From NCBI RefSeq assembly GCF_003073045.1, contig NC_037601.1, positions 22,418,150-22,482,149 of the forward strand: a stretch of 64,000 nucleotides of DNA, given 5' to 3'. This stretch comes from Pomacea canaliculata (Eukaryota > Mollusca > Gastropoda > Architaenioglossa > Ampullariidae). This document shows positions 12,901-24,900 of the stretch, piece after piece (position 1 is the stretch's first letter; every line of letters starts with the position of its first letter). The translations under genes were made by a program, and so were the position numbers. The notes under the pieces were generated by a model, which saw only the letters and a program-made list of their open reading frames with translations, did not search any database and was not told the origin of the DNA.

Positions 12901-15900
12901 ACTTGAAAGGGTTGACAAATTTAAGGACCTGTAGTTTACACATTTCGCTGTCTTCGCAGGAAAACTAGCTTTGTGTTGAGAATTTCTGATTACATACCTT
13001 GGTGGTTTCCTTAGTCCAGTGGTCACGTGATTGACGTTGGCCCTGCAACAAAGAGCTTGAGATGCAAGATGGCCGACTGTCTTGCGGACTGTGACGGAGA
13101 CGAGCAAGATGTCCGTGCTTGGATTTTCCTCAAAGGTGATTTATGGCAGAAACTAGAGAAACCTCTGTGTGCATCTGTTTAATAATCCCGATAGTCTAAG
13201 TAAGGAGTAACACTCATAACAACATCTGTGAATTCCGTAGAGCTTGAGTAGTTTTCGGCAAGTGCTGTTGTTTTGTGATGCAGTTGTTTGAGTACATGCT
13301 GGGATTGTTGTACTTCACATGTCAGTGTTGTGTTATTGTGATGTTTCTCATGCATTAAGCGGGTAGGATGTACTCACCACCCACCATACGCCCACAGAGC
13401 GTTGTAAATGGCAAAAGTGATGTCGGTGGGGTGGTCAACAGTGCCCTCAAAACCTGTTTCCAGCTGCTTAGTACGACCTAAAGTACAGCGAAATAATACT
13501 TCACTTCTGGATCAGAGTATCTACTTTTTATTCATCCATACAACTCATGCAATCAAACAGTCTCAACAACAGAGATGGGGTAACCCTTACAATAATCTTG
13601 GATAGACGAGGTGCACTTGACTTGCAGCAACTGTCACAGTGAAGGGTGACAGACAGAAACTAGGAATAGTTTGACCGCCATCCTGACAACATCATTTCAT
13701 AGACTACAAACCAAACTATCCAGTGCGCATGCTTATTGACAACCGTGGTTTAGAAGACTGGAAATCATCAATCCTTGAAGAACTCACCTTCGGCGATGTT
13801 TTTGATGCCGAAGAGGATGATGACAGTGAGAGCTGTGGCCTTGCCCACGGATGCCAGCACCTGCACGCGGTCAGCGAGCTTCTGACTGAAGACGTTGAGC
13901 AGCGCCAGGGTCACTGGAACATGGAGACCGTTAGCTCAGTGCCAGAACATACCAGACCACATCTGGTTAGTGTTTAGTTCATACTAGAACATAGGACATC
14001 GTTAGCCCAGTGCCAGAACATACCAGGCCACATCTGGGTTGTAAAAATAAATACAGGAAGCCTCATCCAGCATGCAGGTTTCCGAATATTCAAGTGTTTA
14101 TTAAAATATTTATCGTTTGGTTGTAGCTTTGGTACCGCAGTGAATGTCACGTGGTTTTGTTAAATGAGATGTCGACCCTGACGATGACAGGAGAGGGACA
14201 GCAATGTGTTTGTGTGAGTGGACAATCAGGATGTGGGGACACTTCAGACACCAACGAACAAAAGTGCGCATCACACAAAGAAAAAGCGAAGGAAAATAAG
14301 TGAAAGAGTGGATAAGGGAGTGAAACACGTGGAGGGTAGTATCATACCACAGACACCTGGCTACACTAGTGTCCACCTGGTGTCATGACGTAGAGTATAG
14401 CATCATGCCTATGACACCTAGCTGCGCTAACGTCTACCTGGTGTCATGACGTCATTCCACGTTGAAGTAGTACGACGGTTGCCCAGCAACGCCTTCATCG
14501 ACTTTTAAGCTTATCGGTCAGCAGCTCTCGACTGGACGTGTCAAGTACTTTCTCACCACGTGAGCTGACATCCTCTCACGACAACTTATCCAGACGATCG
14601 TTTACAACTACAAAGAGTTTTTCTCACAAGTCGGATGTCTGTAACTACCTGTCAGCTGTTTATTTCTGTCGTCCTTATGTTCGTTTTATGTCAATCCGTG
14701 TTTTCCTTTTATGTTCGCCGTTAAAGACAATGTTCATTTGTTTCCGTTTTCCTGGTTTTAAAAATTACGTTTGACATTTATTTCAATTATATTTAATGGT
14801 TTTTTCTTTACTATCCAATTTTCTTTGCACGAAATTAAAAGTAGAAATCCCTTTGGGAGGACTGGGAGAACATTCTTTCTCTCAGCTCAGCGATAGAATG
14901 TTTTGTGGGTCAGTTTAAAGAGAGAATGTGGGACACAAAAGGGCAAGTGAGAAAACAAACATAATTTCGTTGCTGAACAACTGATATTTGCACTGATGGC
15001 TGCCGAGCTGCGAAATGATTGATGTTGAAACCTTACATACATGGAAACTTTTTTCTCAAACAGTATACCATGGTATAAATTAGTATACTAAAGAATAAAA
15101 TATTATACTAAGGAATAAAACATTATAGAAATGGATACTAAAGAACAAAATCTCCATCCCTCATCCTCCCCATCTATCCTTCCAGCCTCATTTCTGCCAT
15201 CCTTCATCTCAGTAGACATCAGAATATTTTGCCAGTCACACTAGTGGGTTTAGCGATAGCCGGGTGCAATCGTATGTAAGTGTTTTCAGAGAAAAATAAT
15301 TGAGTTGAATAGTACTGACAGTTTACTAAGCAAGAGTCGAGAAAAGCTTGCTACACAACAGGCCTCCCCAACATTTGCTAAGGTCATAAAGTAAACACAC
15401 TGCCCACCCTTCAGCGAGTAAAGCAAGCCGGGTATTGTTTGTAGTTCCGACAGGATGCAGTCTTGCCCCGACCTACACTGTTTGTTTGTTTTGGCACCTG
15501 TTTAACGGGCTGAAGAAGTTCGTCTTGGCTATATTTTCTTGGGGACATCTAGTTGCCGGTAACAATAAAATAACTTATTGCGCAGATGTCCAGTCGACAC
15601 GAGTGCGAGACACGACTGTATGAACTGTTTTTCTTTTAAAAACAAAAACACCTGCAATGGTAAGTAGGGGACAGGTACGGTTGTCGTGCCAACCAGAGTC
15701 ATGGTCTGCATGCAACAAGCATAGTCTACCTGTTGATAGACCATGGTACACACACACACAAACACACAAACACACAGAGAGACGATGTTGGCAGTGTGTG
15801 AAGTGTGTGCAGTCTGCAGGTGGAGTTGACCACTCACCCACGGCCAGCGCGGCGATGGTTTTTACGACAACGGTGGGCGAGAGGCAGTTGCCGTAGATGC

Positions 15901-18900
15901 CGGCGACGGAGTAGTCAGCCAGCGCCAGGGCGAAGACGGCCGTGCCCACCGGCTCCGCGGCGGCGATGCGCATCCAGCAGTACACGAAGCCGGCCAGCGG
16001 GCCGAACGCCTCGGTGATGTAGGCGTACTCCACCCCTTCACGCTTCACTGACTCACGCAGCTCCGCGAAGCACAACCCCGCTGGGTAGCCAGAGCACCCG
16101 GAAAGGAAAATCATCATCATCATCGTCGTCGTCGTCGCGTCGTCATGTCGCCGACAGTATTATGTGATAAGACTAAGAATAGCGTTAAAATAAAATTTAA
16201 AAAAGGATGTATAAGCTACGTTTATGAAAGTTGGAGTTTGTAAAGCTTGCTTGTACTACACAACCAGTACCAGAAGGTATCAGATAATTTCTCTGTGTCA
16301 GCAAGAACTATCACGTGTCCTTTAAACAATCTGGCGTTAGACCAGTCACTGGAAAAATGTATTTCAATGTTACAAAATTATTTTTTCTTTTTTTTTCTTT
16401 TTTTTTTTTTTTTTTTTTGATTGGTGGGCACGTATGTCGGCGTGATGCAATGTGAGCAGTGTTCATAGAATGGACTGTCACGTGACCCACAGCTGCCACT
16501 CACCCATGGTGCTGAAGACTCCGCACGCGGCCCAGATGACTAGCGACAAACCGACTGACCCGGCACCGCTGATCACACCCTTTGGCGACGTGAATATACC
16601 CGGACCTAGGGCCAGACCCATCGAAAACATCGGGTGTACATAGCGGATACTCAGTCTCTCTCTACACGGACAAGCTTTACACAATGCCATGTGAACGCCG
16701 CAGCTTTAATCCTAAAGTGTCATAAAGATGTCAAGTGAACAATGAACGAAGGAACCTGGTTGGGGCTAAATAATTGATTCAATATCCACCCCCGTTATAC
16801 ACAGAAATTAAAATGAATAAAGATAGATATACTGAAAAATCTTACTTTAAAATAAGAAGACAAGAAAATATAAAAATGTCTCGTAGAACACAAGAACACT
16901 GAAATCATCTCTTCGTACAACAGAACACTCACATCGTCTCTTGTAGCAATAGAACTGCCATCCAAAAGAACGAAAGAGTGGCACAAACAACACGAACAAA
17001 AAATAAATAGCTAGAGAAATAAAGGATTAAGTTAATGGCAAATATAAATCACCAACAGGAAACAAAGTCAACATAAACAGTTACACGCGTCAGACAGTCA
17101 AATATTTCAAGAGGTGGGCGTGGGGTGGAGTTGCTTCGAACGTCAGAAAAATATTCGAGAGAACAGAGAAAAAAATAATTTGTTGCCAGCAACAGCATGA
17201 CAAGAGTCGAGACCATTCCTGAGACAAGGACAACAACAGTTAGAGAACAGACGAGACCATTCCTGAGACAGACACCACCATCGAGATTAGCTTCAACAAA
17301 ATGGCGGAGGTCGCCTCCTACCTATCAGCGTGTTGACGATGAGCGACCCTCCATAGATGAGTCCGATCTCCTTGCCCACCTGAGTCTTGCTGGCTGGCTC
17401 CACCTTGGGGGCCTCTTGCTTGCAGAAGCAGTCCCCGAGGGATGGCTTGGGGCATTCCGAGAGGACGTCCGGCAGACGCCAGCGCCTGTTTCTGGCTGGA
17501 GAGAGAGAAATGCAGTGGTGAGGTTAGCGAGGGCGAGTCAAGATTAACCAACGGGAGGTGATGGTGGGGGTAGTAATCCTGACGTCCGACATTTTTTTAC
17601 TTTCAAAATATTTAAGTTTTTTTTTTCTTGGATGGTATTACTGCTTCCAGAGCTGATGCTGTGTCCATGGCAACAGGGTTTCAGCTGTCCCCTCCACTCA
17701 GAGTTTGTCAGGAGAGACCTGAGTAATGGAGCGAGAAAATTATCCGCTCACAGTCCAGCTTATGATCTGAAGTATAAAATGGTCTTGAGCTTATTCTATG
17801 TAGAGGTTGGAGAGTGGCTCACTGTTATTAGAACAGGGTGTATGGAAGAGGGAGTCAGGCTTTCCCATTCTCCATCTTTTATTTTCCTTAATAAATCAGG
17901 TAACCCTTTTCTTAGGTGGGCCTGGAGGGTTTTTTTAAAGACCCGGGGAAGTTTCAAATTGACGACCTGTTTGGAAAGGCTGGTAACACTAAAGGAACTG
18001 TATCTTGTGCTAATTAATTGCCCGACTGCGAAAAAAGTAATTATATTATGCCTTTATTCAAGATTTTGTGTTTAAGCCTGAACATGTGAACAACTAAACA
18101 TCTCAGCCTGCTATAAGTGACAGCACTATTGACATGTCACTTTGGAGCTGAAGTGGGTCAAGTTATTACATGTACAGACAATGGATTTTTACAGAATGTT
18201 ATGCTTTGTTTTAAAGGTAGAATTCTTCTTAAAATAGGTTGTAAATTGTTATCTTATTACAAAAATAGAAAAGTAATAGAATGTACAAATGAGAAAATAT
18301 GTTTTTCATTAAATTATCGCATGTATACGGATCCTTAGTAATGAAAACGCTCGGCGACAACAACGACATAAACAGTTTGAAGTCATCACAAATCTGAGAA
18401 CAAAATAATAACAACCGTTTTTATCATCTCCGTGGTTCATGCAGAAGAAAAGCCAAACATTATGACTAATAGTCAAGATAACATCCACAACAGTTATCAG
18501 TTACGACATCAACATTAAACTTATTTCAAAATGATTCATCGAAATGTCGATAAAGGAAAACAAACGAGAAAAGTAGATTGAATGCAGCTCTGTGTAACAT
18601 GAGTGACAGACACAGGGCGGCGATGAGCTCCAGGAGGTTGGACTGCTCTCGTCTGTTCTCATCACTAATTGTCATCGTCCCTCGTCTCTCGTCTAGAAAG
18701 TTCTGCGATGTTTCGCAAAGTCAGGAGCAGTGATACCAGAAATAGTATTCGACATACTTAACAATGCCATCGTTAACTTTCTTATCAGTCACTCAGAACG
18801 CGGCAAGTGTCACGTGTCCTTGCTTTCAGAAATATATACAAGATAAGGAGCATTAACATGAAAGTTTGTTCTCGGGCAATTTTTATCTGAGAAAGAGAGA

Positions 18901-18943
18901 TGAAATTGGAGTAAAATGACATCATACCTTCTGTCTGCTCCAT
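3144..18943 (-). CDS. SLC7-family amino-acid exchanger, b(0,+)AT/LAT light-subunit type, with very long C-terminal tail (15 exons)
   Basis: Coding exons in transcript order: 18928-18943, 17322-17495, 16504-16605, 15838-16080, 13788-13913, 13378-13477, 12998-13042, 12560-12683, 12052-12158, 11638-11734, 10875-11024, 10492-10664, 6370-6570, 5792-5947, 3144-3912. All borders are GT-AG and phases join into one frame of about 860 residues. The core (residues 1-486) reads like SLC7A9: [18 protein letters not shown] in TM1, [21 protein letters not shown], and an extracellular GNC cysteine near residue 163, where light subunits disulfide-bond to an SLC3 heavy chain. [16 protein letters not shown] and [20 protein letters not shown] follow. 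Family role: plasma-membrane amino-acid exchange as part of a heterodimer. Oddities: GPG instead of GSG in TM1 (residues 64-66), and a roughly 375-residue tail where the family normally has tens of residues. Least certain are exon 1 (start MEQTE, chosen for phase) and the weak exon-12 donor CG|GTCTCT. LAT or y+LAT type is possible instead of b(0,+). Confidence 0.85.
5792..6570 (-). other. Two symmetric tail exons of the SLC7-like gene (6370-6570 and 5792-5947)
   Basis: Exon 13 (6370-6570) lies between an acceptor CTCTCACCGCAG and donor ATAAG|GTAATT. It encodes a basic stretch with three R-R-x-S sites (RRMS, RRLS, RRLS) typical of protein kinase A substrates. Exon 14 (5792-5947) lies between CTGTGCAG and GG|GTAAGT and is Ser/Arg/Asn-rich (for example [20 protein letters not shown]). 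Both start and end in phase 2 and their lengths (201 and 156) are multiples of three. Each can therefore be included or skipped without changing the frame, and exon 12 (ends CG) can also join the last exon directly. I infer possible cassette splicing of the cytoplasmic tail. The exons are supported by splice signals and phase, not by homology. Confidence 0.7.
7270..7690. repeat. Diverged dispersed repeat, copy 1 (SLC7-like intron 12)
   Basis: This block aligns by eye, in the same orientation, with 9460-9840 in the same intron. Shared landmarks in the same order are GAAGCTTGCCGTGAC / TAAGCTTGCTGTGAC, ATGGCAAGATGG / ATGGCAAGACGG, GTGGCAGTAGAAATAAAATGG / GTGGCAGTGCAAATAAAATGG, and a shared GACATCACT further on. 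The spacing is similar but many substitutions and indels separate them. It is most likely an old interspersed element of unknown class, or an old local duplication. I see no coding capacity or terminal repeats. It is followed by an A-run at about 7690-7708. Confidence 0.5.
9460..9840. repeat. Diverged dispersed repeat, copy 2 (SLC7-like intron 12)
   Basis: This is the partner of 7270-7690, with the same landmark order (TAAGCTTGCTGTGAC, ATGGCAAGACGG, GCAAATAAAATGG, GACAGAAAGCTAAATC, GGGACATCACT). Between the two copies lies about 1.8 kb of unique AT-rich intron. The surrounding 6571-10491 intron otherwise shows only simple repeats (for example an AT-rich run at 8180) and no further exon I can support. 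Confidence 0.5.
13930..14040. repeat. Short imperfect tandem duplication in SLC7-like intron 4
   Basis: A block of about 39 bases containing GTGCCAGAACATACCAG then CCACATCTGG occurs at 13930-13968 and again at 14001-14040. It begins a few bases upstream of the exon-5 acceptor (exon starts at 13913 on the minus strand). It looks like a local replication-slippage duplication with no coding content. Confidence 0.7.
14339..14455. repeat. Imperfect 61-base tandem duplication in SLC7-like intron 4
   Basis: Two units with period about 61 share CATGACACC / CAGACACC, GTCTACCTGG / GTCCACCTGG and TGTCATGACGT. It is a local duplication without coding capacity. The rest of this intron up to 15837 holds no feature I can support. 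Confidence 0.65.
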
Positions 18944-21900
18944 GCCAGACTGACATGCGAAATGGACCGTTGGTTGCTTTCCTGGAGCCGAGGGTCCTCG
19001 CCAGTACCGGGGGGGCTCCTGGTGTCCTAGTGTCAGCCTGTGAAGACAGTTCTTTGCCCAGTTTCAGGTATGTTGAGAGTTTGAAGTTTGAAGTTGTACC
19101 TCTTATCGCAGCGTTCTGTCATTTTATCACTTGACGCCCAATATATAGACTACATCACTCGGCCCGGGGCCGCCCCGCGCATTGGTACTGCACTCCCTCT
19201 CTCCTACTTTCTGATCACACTCTCACCGGAAGCTGCGGCTATGAGTCAGATGTCTCTAAATAAAGACAACTAATCATCGAAAAGTCCCACAAAAAGAAGT
19301 AAAATTAGGTTGGCAACAATTACAAAAAACATCCCTGCTGTGCTGAAAATCCAGTAGTTTTTTTCTTCTTCTTTCTTATTTTCCCGTCAATCAATCTGTC
19401 TGTCACATTGTCTCACTGATATGGGAATCGTGGACTGCAGTCACGACCCCTAACGACTACGATATTTTATGAAGTGCATGCACAGATAAAGTGTTAATAA
19501 ACAAAGAAAGAAGAGAGAATTGAAAAAGCGAAAAAGTGGAAGGACGGAGCCGAGAAGACACCGACGTCAACAACGTCGCTGATTGGCTGGAGTATTTACT
19601 CAGCGACGACTGACGTAGGAGCGCCTCAACTCAAACAACTGCTGGCGACACCTGCTGACCTTCAGGTGGACAGAGTGTTTATTGCCAGCTACCTGACCTC
19701 CGACAGTCGCACGACGACGACCTGCGATAACTTGCAACAAGCAACATCATTGCACCGTCGGTACGCAACCTAGCAGAGGGTAGGCAGACATACCCGGTGA
19801 TATACAGGTAGCCATCCTGACAGTAAGGTGACAGTAGTTATTTTAACATCTACCTACAGATCCAGCTTTTAACTTCCATCTTTTTTTCTGATGTCCTCTT
19901 CTTAAAACCTCATGGGCAAAGAGTCAGGCTTTCGTGTTTCTGTATTTTGTTGTTTAAGGATCATATTGTAACTATAAACAAAATATAAAAGTCTATATGC
20001 TGTTATTTTATGATACATCTTTATCATATATTTTATAATACATGGGATCACACACACACGCACACACAAACACACACGGCACGCAGGCCACTCCCCTAAC
20101 GCACACACGAATATAAAGACACAAAATTGACTGAATGAACGAATCCGGAATGAGTCAACGAGCCAGATAAAGAAGTTATCGGAAAAATGAAGTGGTCCAC
20201 CAGTTCGAAAGTATTTTTGTGGTTCAAAAAGGACTCCAGGGCTAGAGAGCGCCACAAGTGACAACAGTGAGTTACTCTCATCGCTTCAAGGGACATCAGG
20301 TCCAACGGACACCAACGGAAAATCCGTCTGACAGACGTCGGGTGCAGTTTACGACAACCCTGATTTACTACCCGACTGTTGGCGTCTTGCATGCTAACGA
20401 GGTCGTTAAAACATTGTACTCAGCACACAGGAGACGGATTCCAGTCACGTGACTAAAAGGCTGACTTTTCTCTGTCCTGCACTCATGGATTGTGCAGTGT
20501 TGCAGCTTGTTGCTAGAGTATGTCCGAGCAAAGGTATGTCAGGGTTAGTTGTTAGCTTTGTCAGCCTCCCACAGCTTATCAGCCGGGGGGCAGCGACCTG
20601 TACTCCGGGTATCAGAGTCCTCACCCCTTTCACCTGATGTACCTTCCCTGATACCTCAGGTATTCCACTGCTGGGTCGTCGGGGGAATTTTTTCCAGTCA
20701 GAGGTGTAGACTAGCAGCCCCAGCTACCGTCTGCTTCAAAATCTTTCTTATATTTTACTTTAAAAAACTGTATTAACTGTATCATTATCATCTGATCTTC
20801 TCCTATCGTCAGTGGTGAAGTATAGAAAAAATTTAATGAAACAAACTGCGCGTGAGTTGATATCAAAAAGTAGACAAGAACTGCATACACGTATCATCAT
20901 CATCATCATCGTTGTCGTCGTCGTCATCGTCATCATAATCATCATCATCGGAAGAATAATAACAACAATCAAAACATAACAGAGTTGTTCTCTCGTTTTT
21001 TCCCCCCCTTACATTTCGTTCTTTGTTTTTTTCCCGACTTTTTTGTAACCTAAATCAGGGAGGAAACGAGACTAACAGATAGTTACACGCGAGCCGCTTA
21101 ACTGCCGCGGATTAATTTCTTCATGCGACTAAGAACAATAATGACAGACAGAATACCTTCTTTGGTCCAAGCGACGAAGCGCCATCTGTGCGGTAGAAAA
21201 CCTCTTGTGACGACCACAATGTCGGGCCCTGTGGAAAAACCGCTTTCATTTACATCTGACTAAAAACAGACAAAGACGGCGATAAAAGTGACTCGGTTAT
21301 AATCCTTGTTACTTCTACTGGGGAAAAAATCAGACTTTTAAGTGGAGGACTTTACAAGTTCCCAGTGGTGGCTGCTGGAGGCTTTGTTGGAGGAGACAGT
21401 ACTCCGCCCCACCTGTCCGACAGCTCACCGACAATGAAAGACTGACTGACCTTAACAGCCGAGTATTGTCTGCAGGCTGGCTAGCACTTGATGGCCTGTC
21501 TTCTATTTATTTTTCTTTAACACATCTCTTGTGATCTGCAAGGAAATGAAAAACTTCTTGGCATAATGAGAAGTCCCAGGTGTGTCTTTTAGGAAACCTA
21601 ATGATCAATTGTACAGGACAGGCTTTTGGTAAAAGTAGTAATGCGAATAAGTGATAAACAAGAGAAAAATGAGAGGACGAGAGAAAAAGAAGAAAGAACA
21701 CTTGGGAAGGTATAAAGAAGAGACAGAGAAAGTAAAAGTATCAAATAGAGAGAGAGAGAAGAATGGTGGCTGAAAACTGCGTTTGTAAATCTTCTCGTGC
21801 ATGTGTTCATGGCCTGCGTGCTTGCACGAGATGTTGTATGCACGTGCACCTATAAATTCTTTTGTATAAGTAGTTGCACGCAGACGACTTCAGGCTTCAG

Positions 21901-24900
21901 GTGACAGTCGTTCGAGTGATTCATTCTGAAGGTAAGAAAGTGGCAGGTACGAGGCGCTGTTCCCGTCGCACGAGACATGACTAACGACACTACAGCGCCC
22001 TCTACATACCAAGTTGAGTCTGAACACCATGTTTACATGTTTACACGGTGGTCTAAATACAAACATGATGGTTTGAACACAGTTTAGAGAGTTTCTTTAG
22101 ACAGAGCGTGCTCAATGCCAGGTTTGAACAGTCTGGTCAACTCAGTTCATATGAACACAATGTTCACGTGTTGACAAACTGTGGAAGCGCTCAGTCTATG
22201 TGAACACCATCCCCAAAAATAAAAAATAAACTCTGTGTATGTGGTACTTTTCATGTTAGTACAAAACCATATGTATTCAAGAAAAGGTCGTTTAGTTCTT
22301 TGCTGTCTCATCTCATGAACTGCGCAAATCATTATTGTCTCCACATTTGAACAGTCGTTTCACCTGTTGGGGTCGAAAGGTCACGTCAGTCAGTCAGTCG
22401 TCATTCGTCCCTGGTACCTGTCGTCGGGGGATCACATGGACAGACTAGCGGCTGGCAGTGCCTGTCACTCCGCATATTTCGGGAGATAGTCAGCAGGTCC
22501 TGTACAGGACGACCTCCAGTCTTTGACATTCGTAAGTCAGTTCTTCCCCTGACCACCGCGGGGTCAACTACCCTCCAAGGGGCCTTAAGGAATAGTCTTT
22601 TACAGGGTGTCGTGCCGGGTCACGTGACCAAAGAAGACCAGTTTACATCACTTGACTGTTGAAAGTTGAGGTTCCTGGTGTCCTACGAGTGTGGCAACCG
22701 TGCTTCCCACAGAGTCTTTGGTTTTGTGAGGGAAAGTCCAGCATGGACGTCTGACTAACATCAGGGGCAAGTCGTATACTTTTATTTCTTGTAAACACAG
22801 TTATGCATTAAATCTATTTTATATTGATGTATATAACAATAAGTTTAATTAAAACAGAGTGCAAGCACAATGTTAGAACTTGTTTTCAATGGGATAATAC
22901 TGTTTATACAAAACTTTTGTTGCCGTCAACACAAGTTTGTATGCGCGTGTACAACCCATCAAGATGGAGTAGGAGCGTCTTTAAAAAAGAAAAAAAAAAG
23001 GTTTCTACATTTGCCTCTTCAGATCCACGAACTTGTATCACAGTACAGTTTTAAGTTTTAGAAACACGTTATGCTGCTAGCCCCATAACTGCTCTAAGTT
23101 TATGCGCCTCGTGCAGCTTTCCATTGCACGTCTTTAAACAAATACTCAGCAGCATATCATTATGATAACGACTTCAACAGCAGACTCGTGTGCAACATGT
23201 TTTACACACACACACACAGAGACACACACACAGACACACACACAAGCGCTCTAACACACATGCAAACACACAAGCATACAGAAGCAGGCAAGCACGCATG
23301 CACGCACACACCTATATCTATGTATGTACCCAAACATACAGAAAGCAGTTAAAGCTGACGGAATCGTTTAAATCAAAAAGTAAAATATTCAGCTAATGGC
23401 ACATTACACGTGGAATAATCTCACTCTTTGTTACCTGTGAGTCACCTGTGGCAAGCTTGTTGTTGTCAATACCTGCAGACACCTCACTCTCTCCTTCCTT
23501 CCTTCCTTCTGACTTTGTGACTGCGTTGAGGTGGCGGACACCGGTGGTGACGATGTCCCAGGTGTGAGTACGCAGTCTACACCCTCATTGCTGCTACTCA
23601 TACCAACATCTTTGTCAGGGTGAATGATTGCAGCCTGCTTCCCAGTCCTAGTCAATCTGATTGTCTTCACAATCCAGTCTGAACGCTTGTCCTACTCGTC
23701 GCTGCCAGTTCCGGTGATTATCCTCCCAGTCTCAGTCGGAGTGATTGTTTGACCTGTCCGGAGTTGTGAAACTGTTTCCTACCTTCTACCGGTGTTTCCT
23801 GTTGCTAAGTGTGACATGACTGTCGTGACTGCTAAGTGTGACACTACTGTCATCACCACTAACACCTGGCATCCCATCTCACATCGCACTGCATGCTGGG
23901 TGTTCCTCGTTTAGTCATTAGACAAAATCCTCCGGTCACGGCGCAAAAACACACACAAAACATAAACACCCGAGGCTTTTCTTTTATGGGAACAATAAAC
24001 TTTTTGTTTGTGATGGGACACATTAAAAAAACTAATGGGAGGGTTTCATGGTGCACTTTACAGTGAAAAACATTAACAAATAAAGTATATTACGGAATTA
24101 GGAGGTGGATATTGCATCTTATCACAGACCCTCCTCCTGAGCTGTTCAAAGAATCGCTGTTCCTGTGAAATGTCTTTCACGTGGACTCGCACGTGTGGGC
24201 GCAAGGATGTGCAATTGTTGACAGGATATGAATGATTATAAGGGTATTATCTCAATATCTATCTGCATACCTACACGGCGTTTACTGCCGATGGTGTTGT
24301 CCAAACAAAGCCCAGCATCTGTAGGGAGGACACCTGATGACATTCTTTTGGCAGTGTCCATGAAGCCATTGCGGTCACGTGGACTCTGACGGACAACAGA
24401 CACATAAAATTTGTTATATTTTTTATTAATAATTGGTAAATTGGTGATAAAACAAGTAAAACTGGGTATAAACGTATGATTATAAAATTTAGAACACAAT
24501 GGGTTTTTAATTACTTATTCAGGATGTCGCATCTTTGGTTTGCAATTTATGCCTACAAATATATTTTATTCATATTATATAACACGAGGAAGCAGTCAGC
24601 CAGCCAGACAGACAGACGGACATGCAGCGAGATTATCTTATGACATTACTTACCAATAGTTCACGAATTCCTGGCATTATCCTGGCTTTGTGTTGGTATG
24701 TAACACCTCCCTCACTGTTGGTCACAAAGGACAAGGTGTGGTGCTCGTGACACCTGTGTCATCCACATTTTTAGCTCGCAAGGTAGGCGTTGACCTGTTG
24801 CTTTCTTTGTAATAGTTACAGATGCCTTTTGTAATATTCGCTAGACAAATAAACACCTTTTATTCAGGATACATGAGGAGCTAGTGGATGAGTCTAAGCT

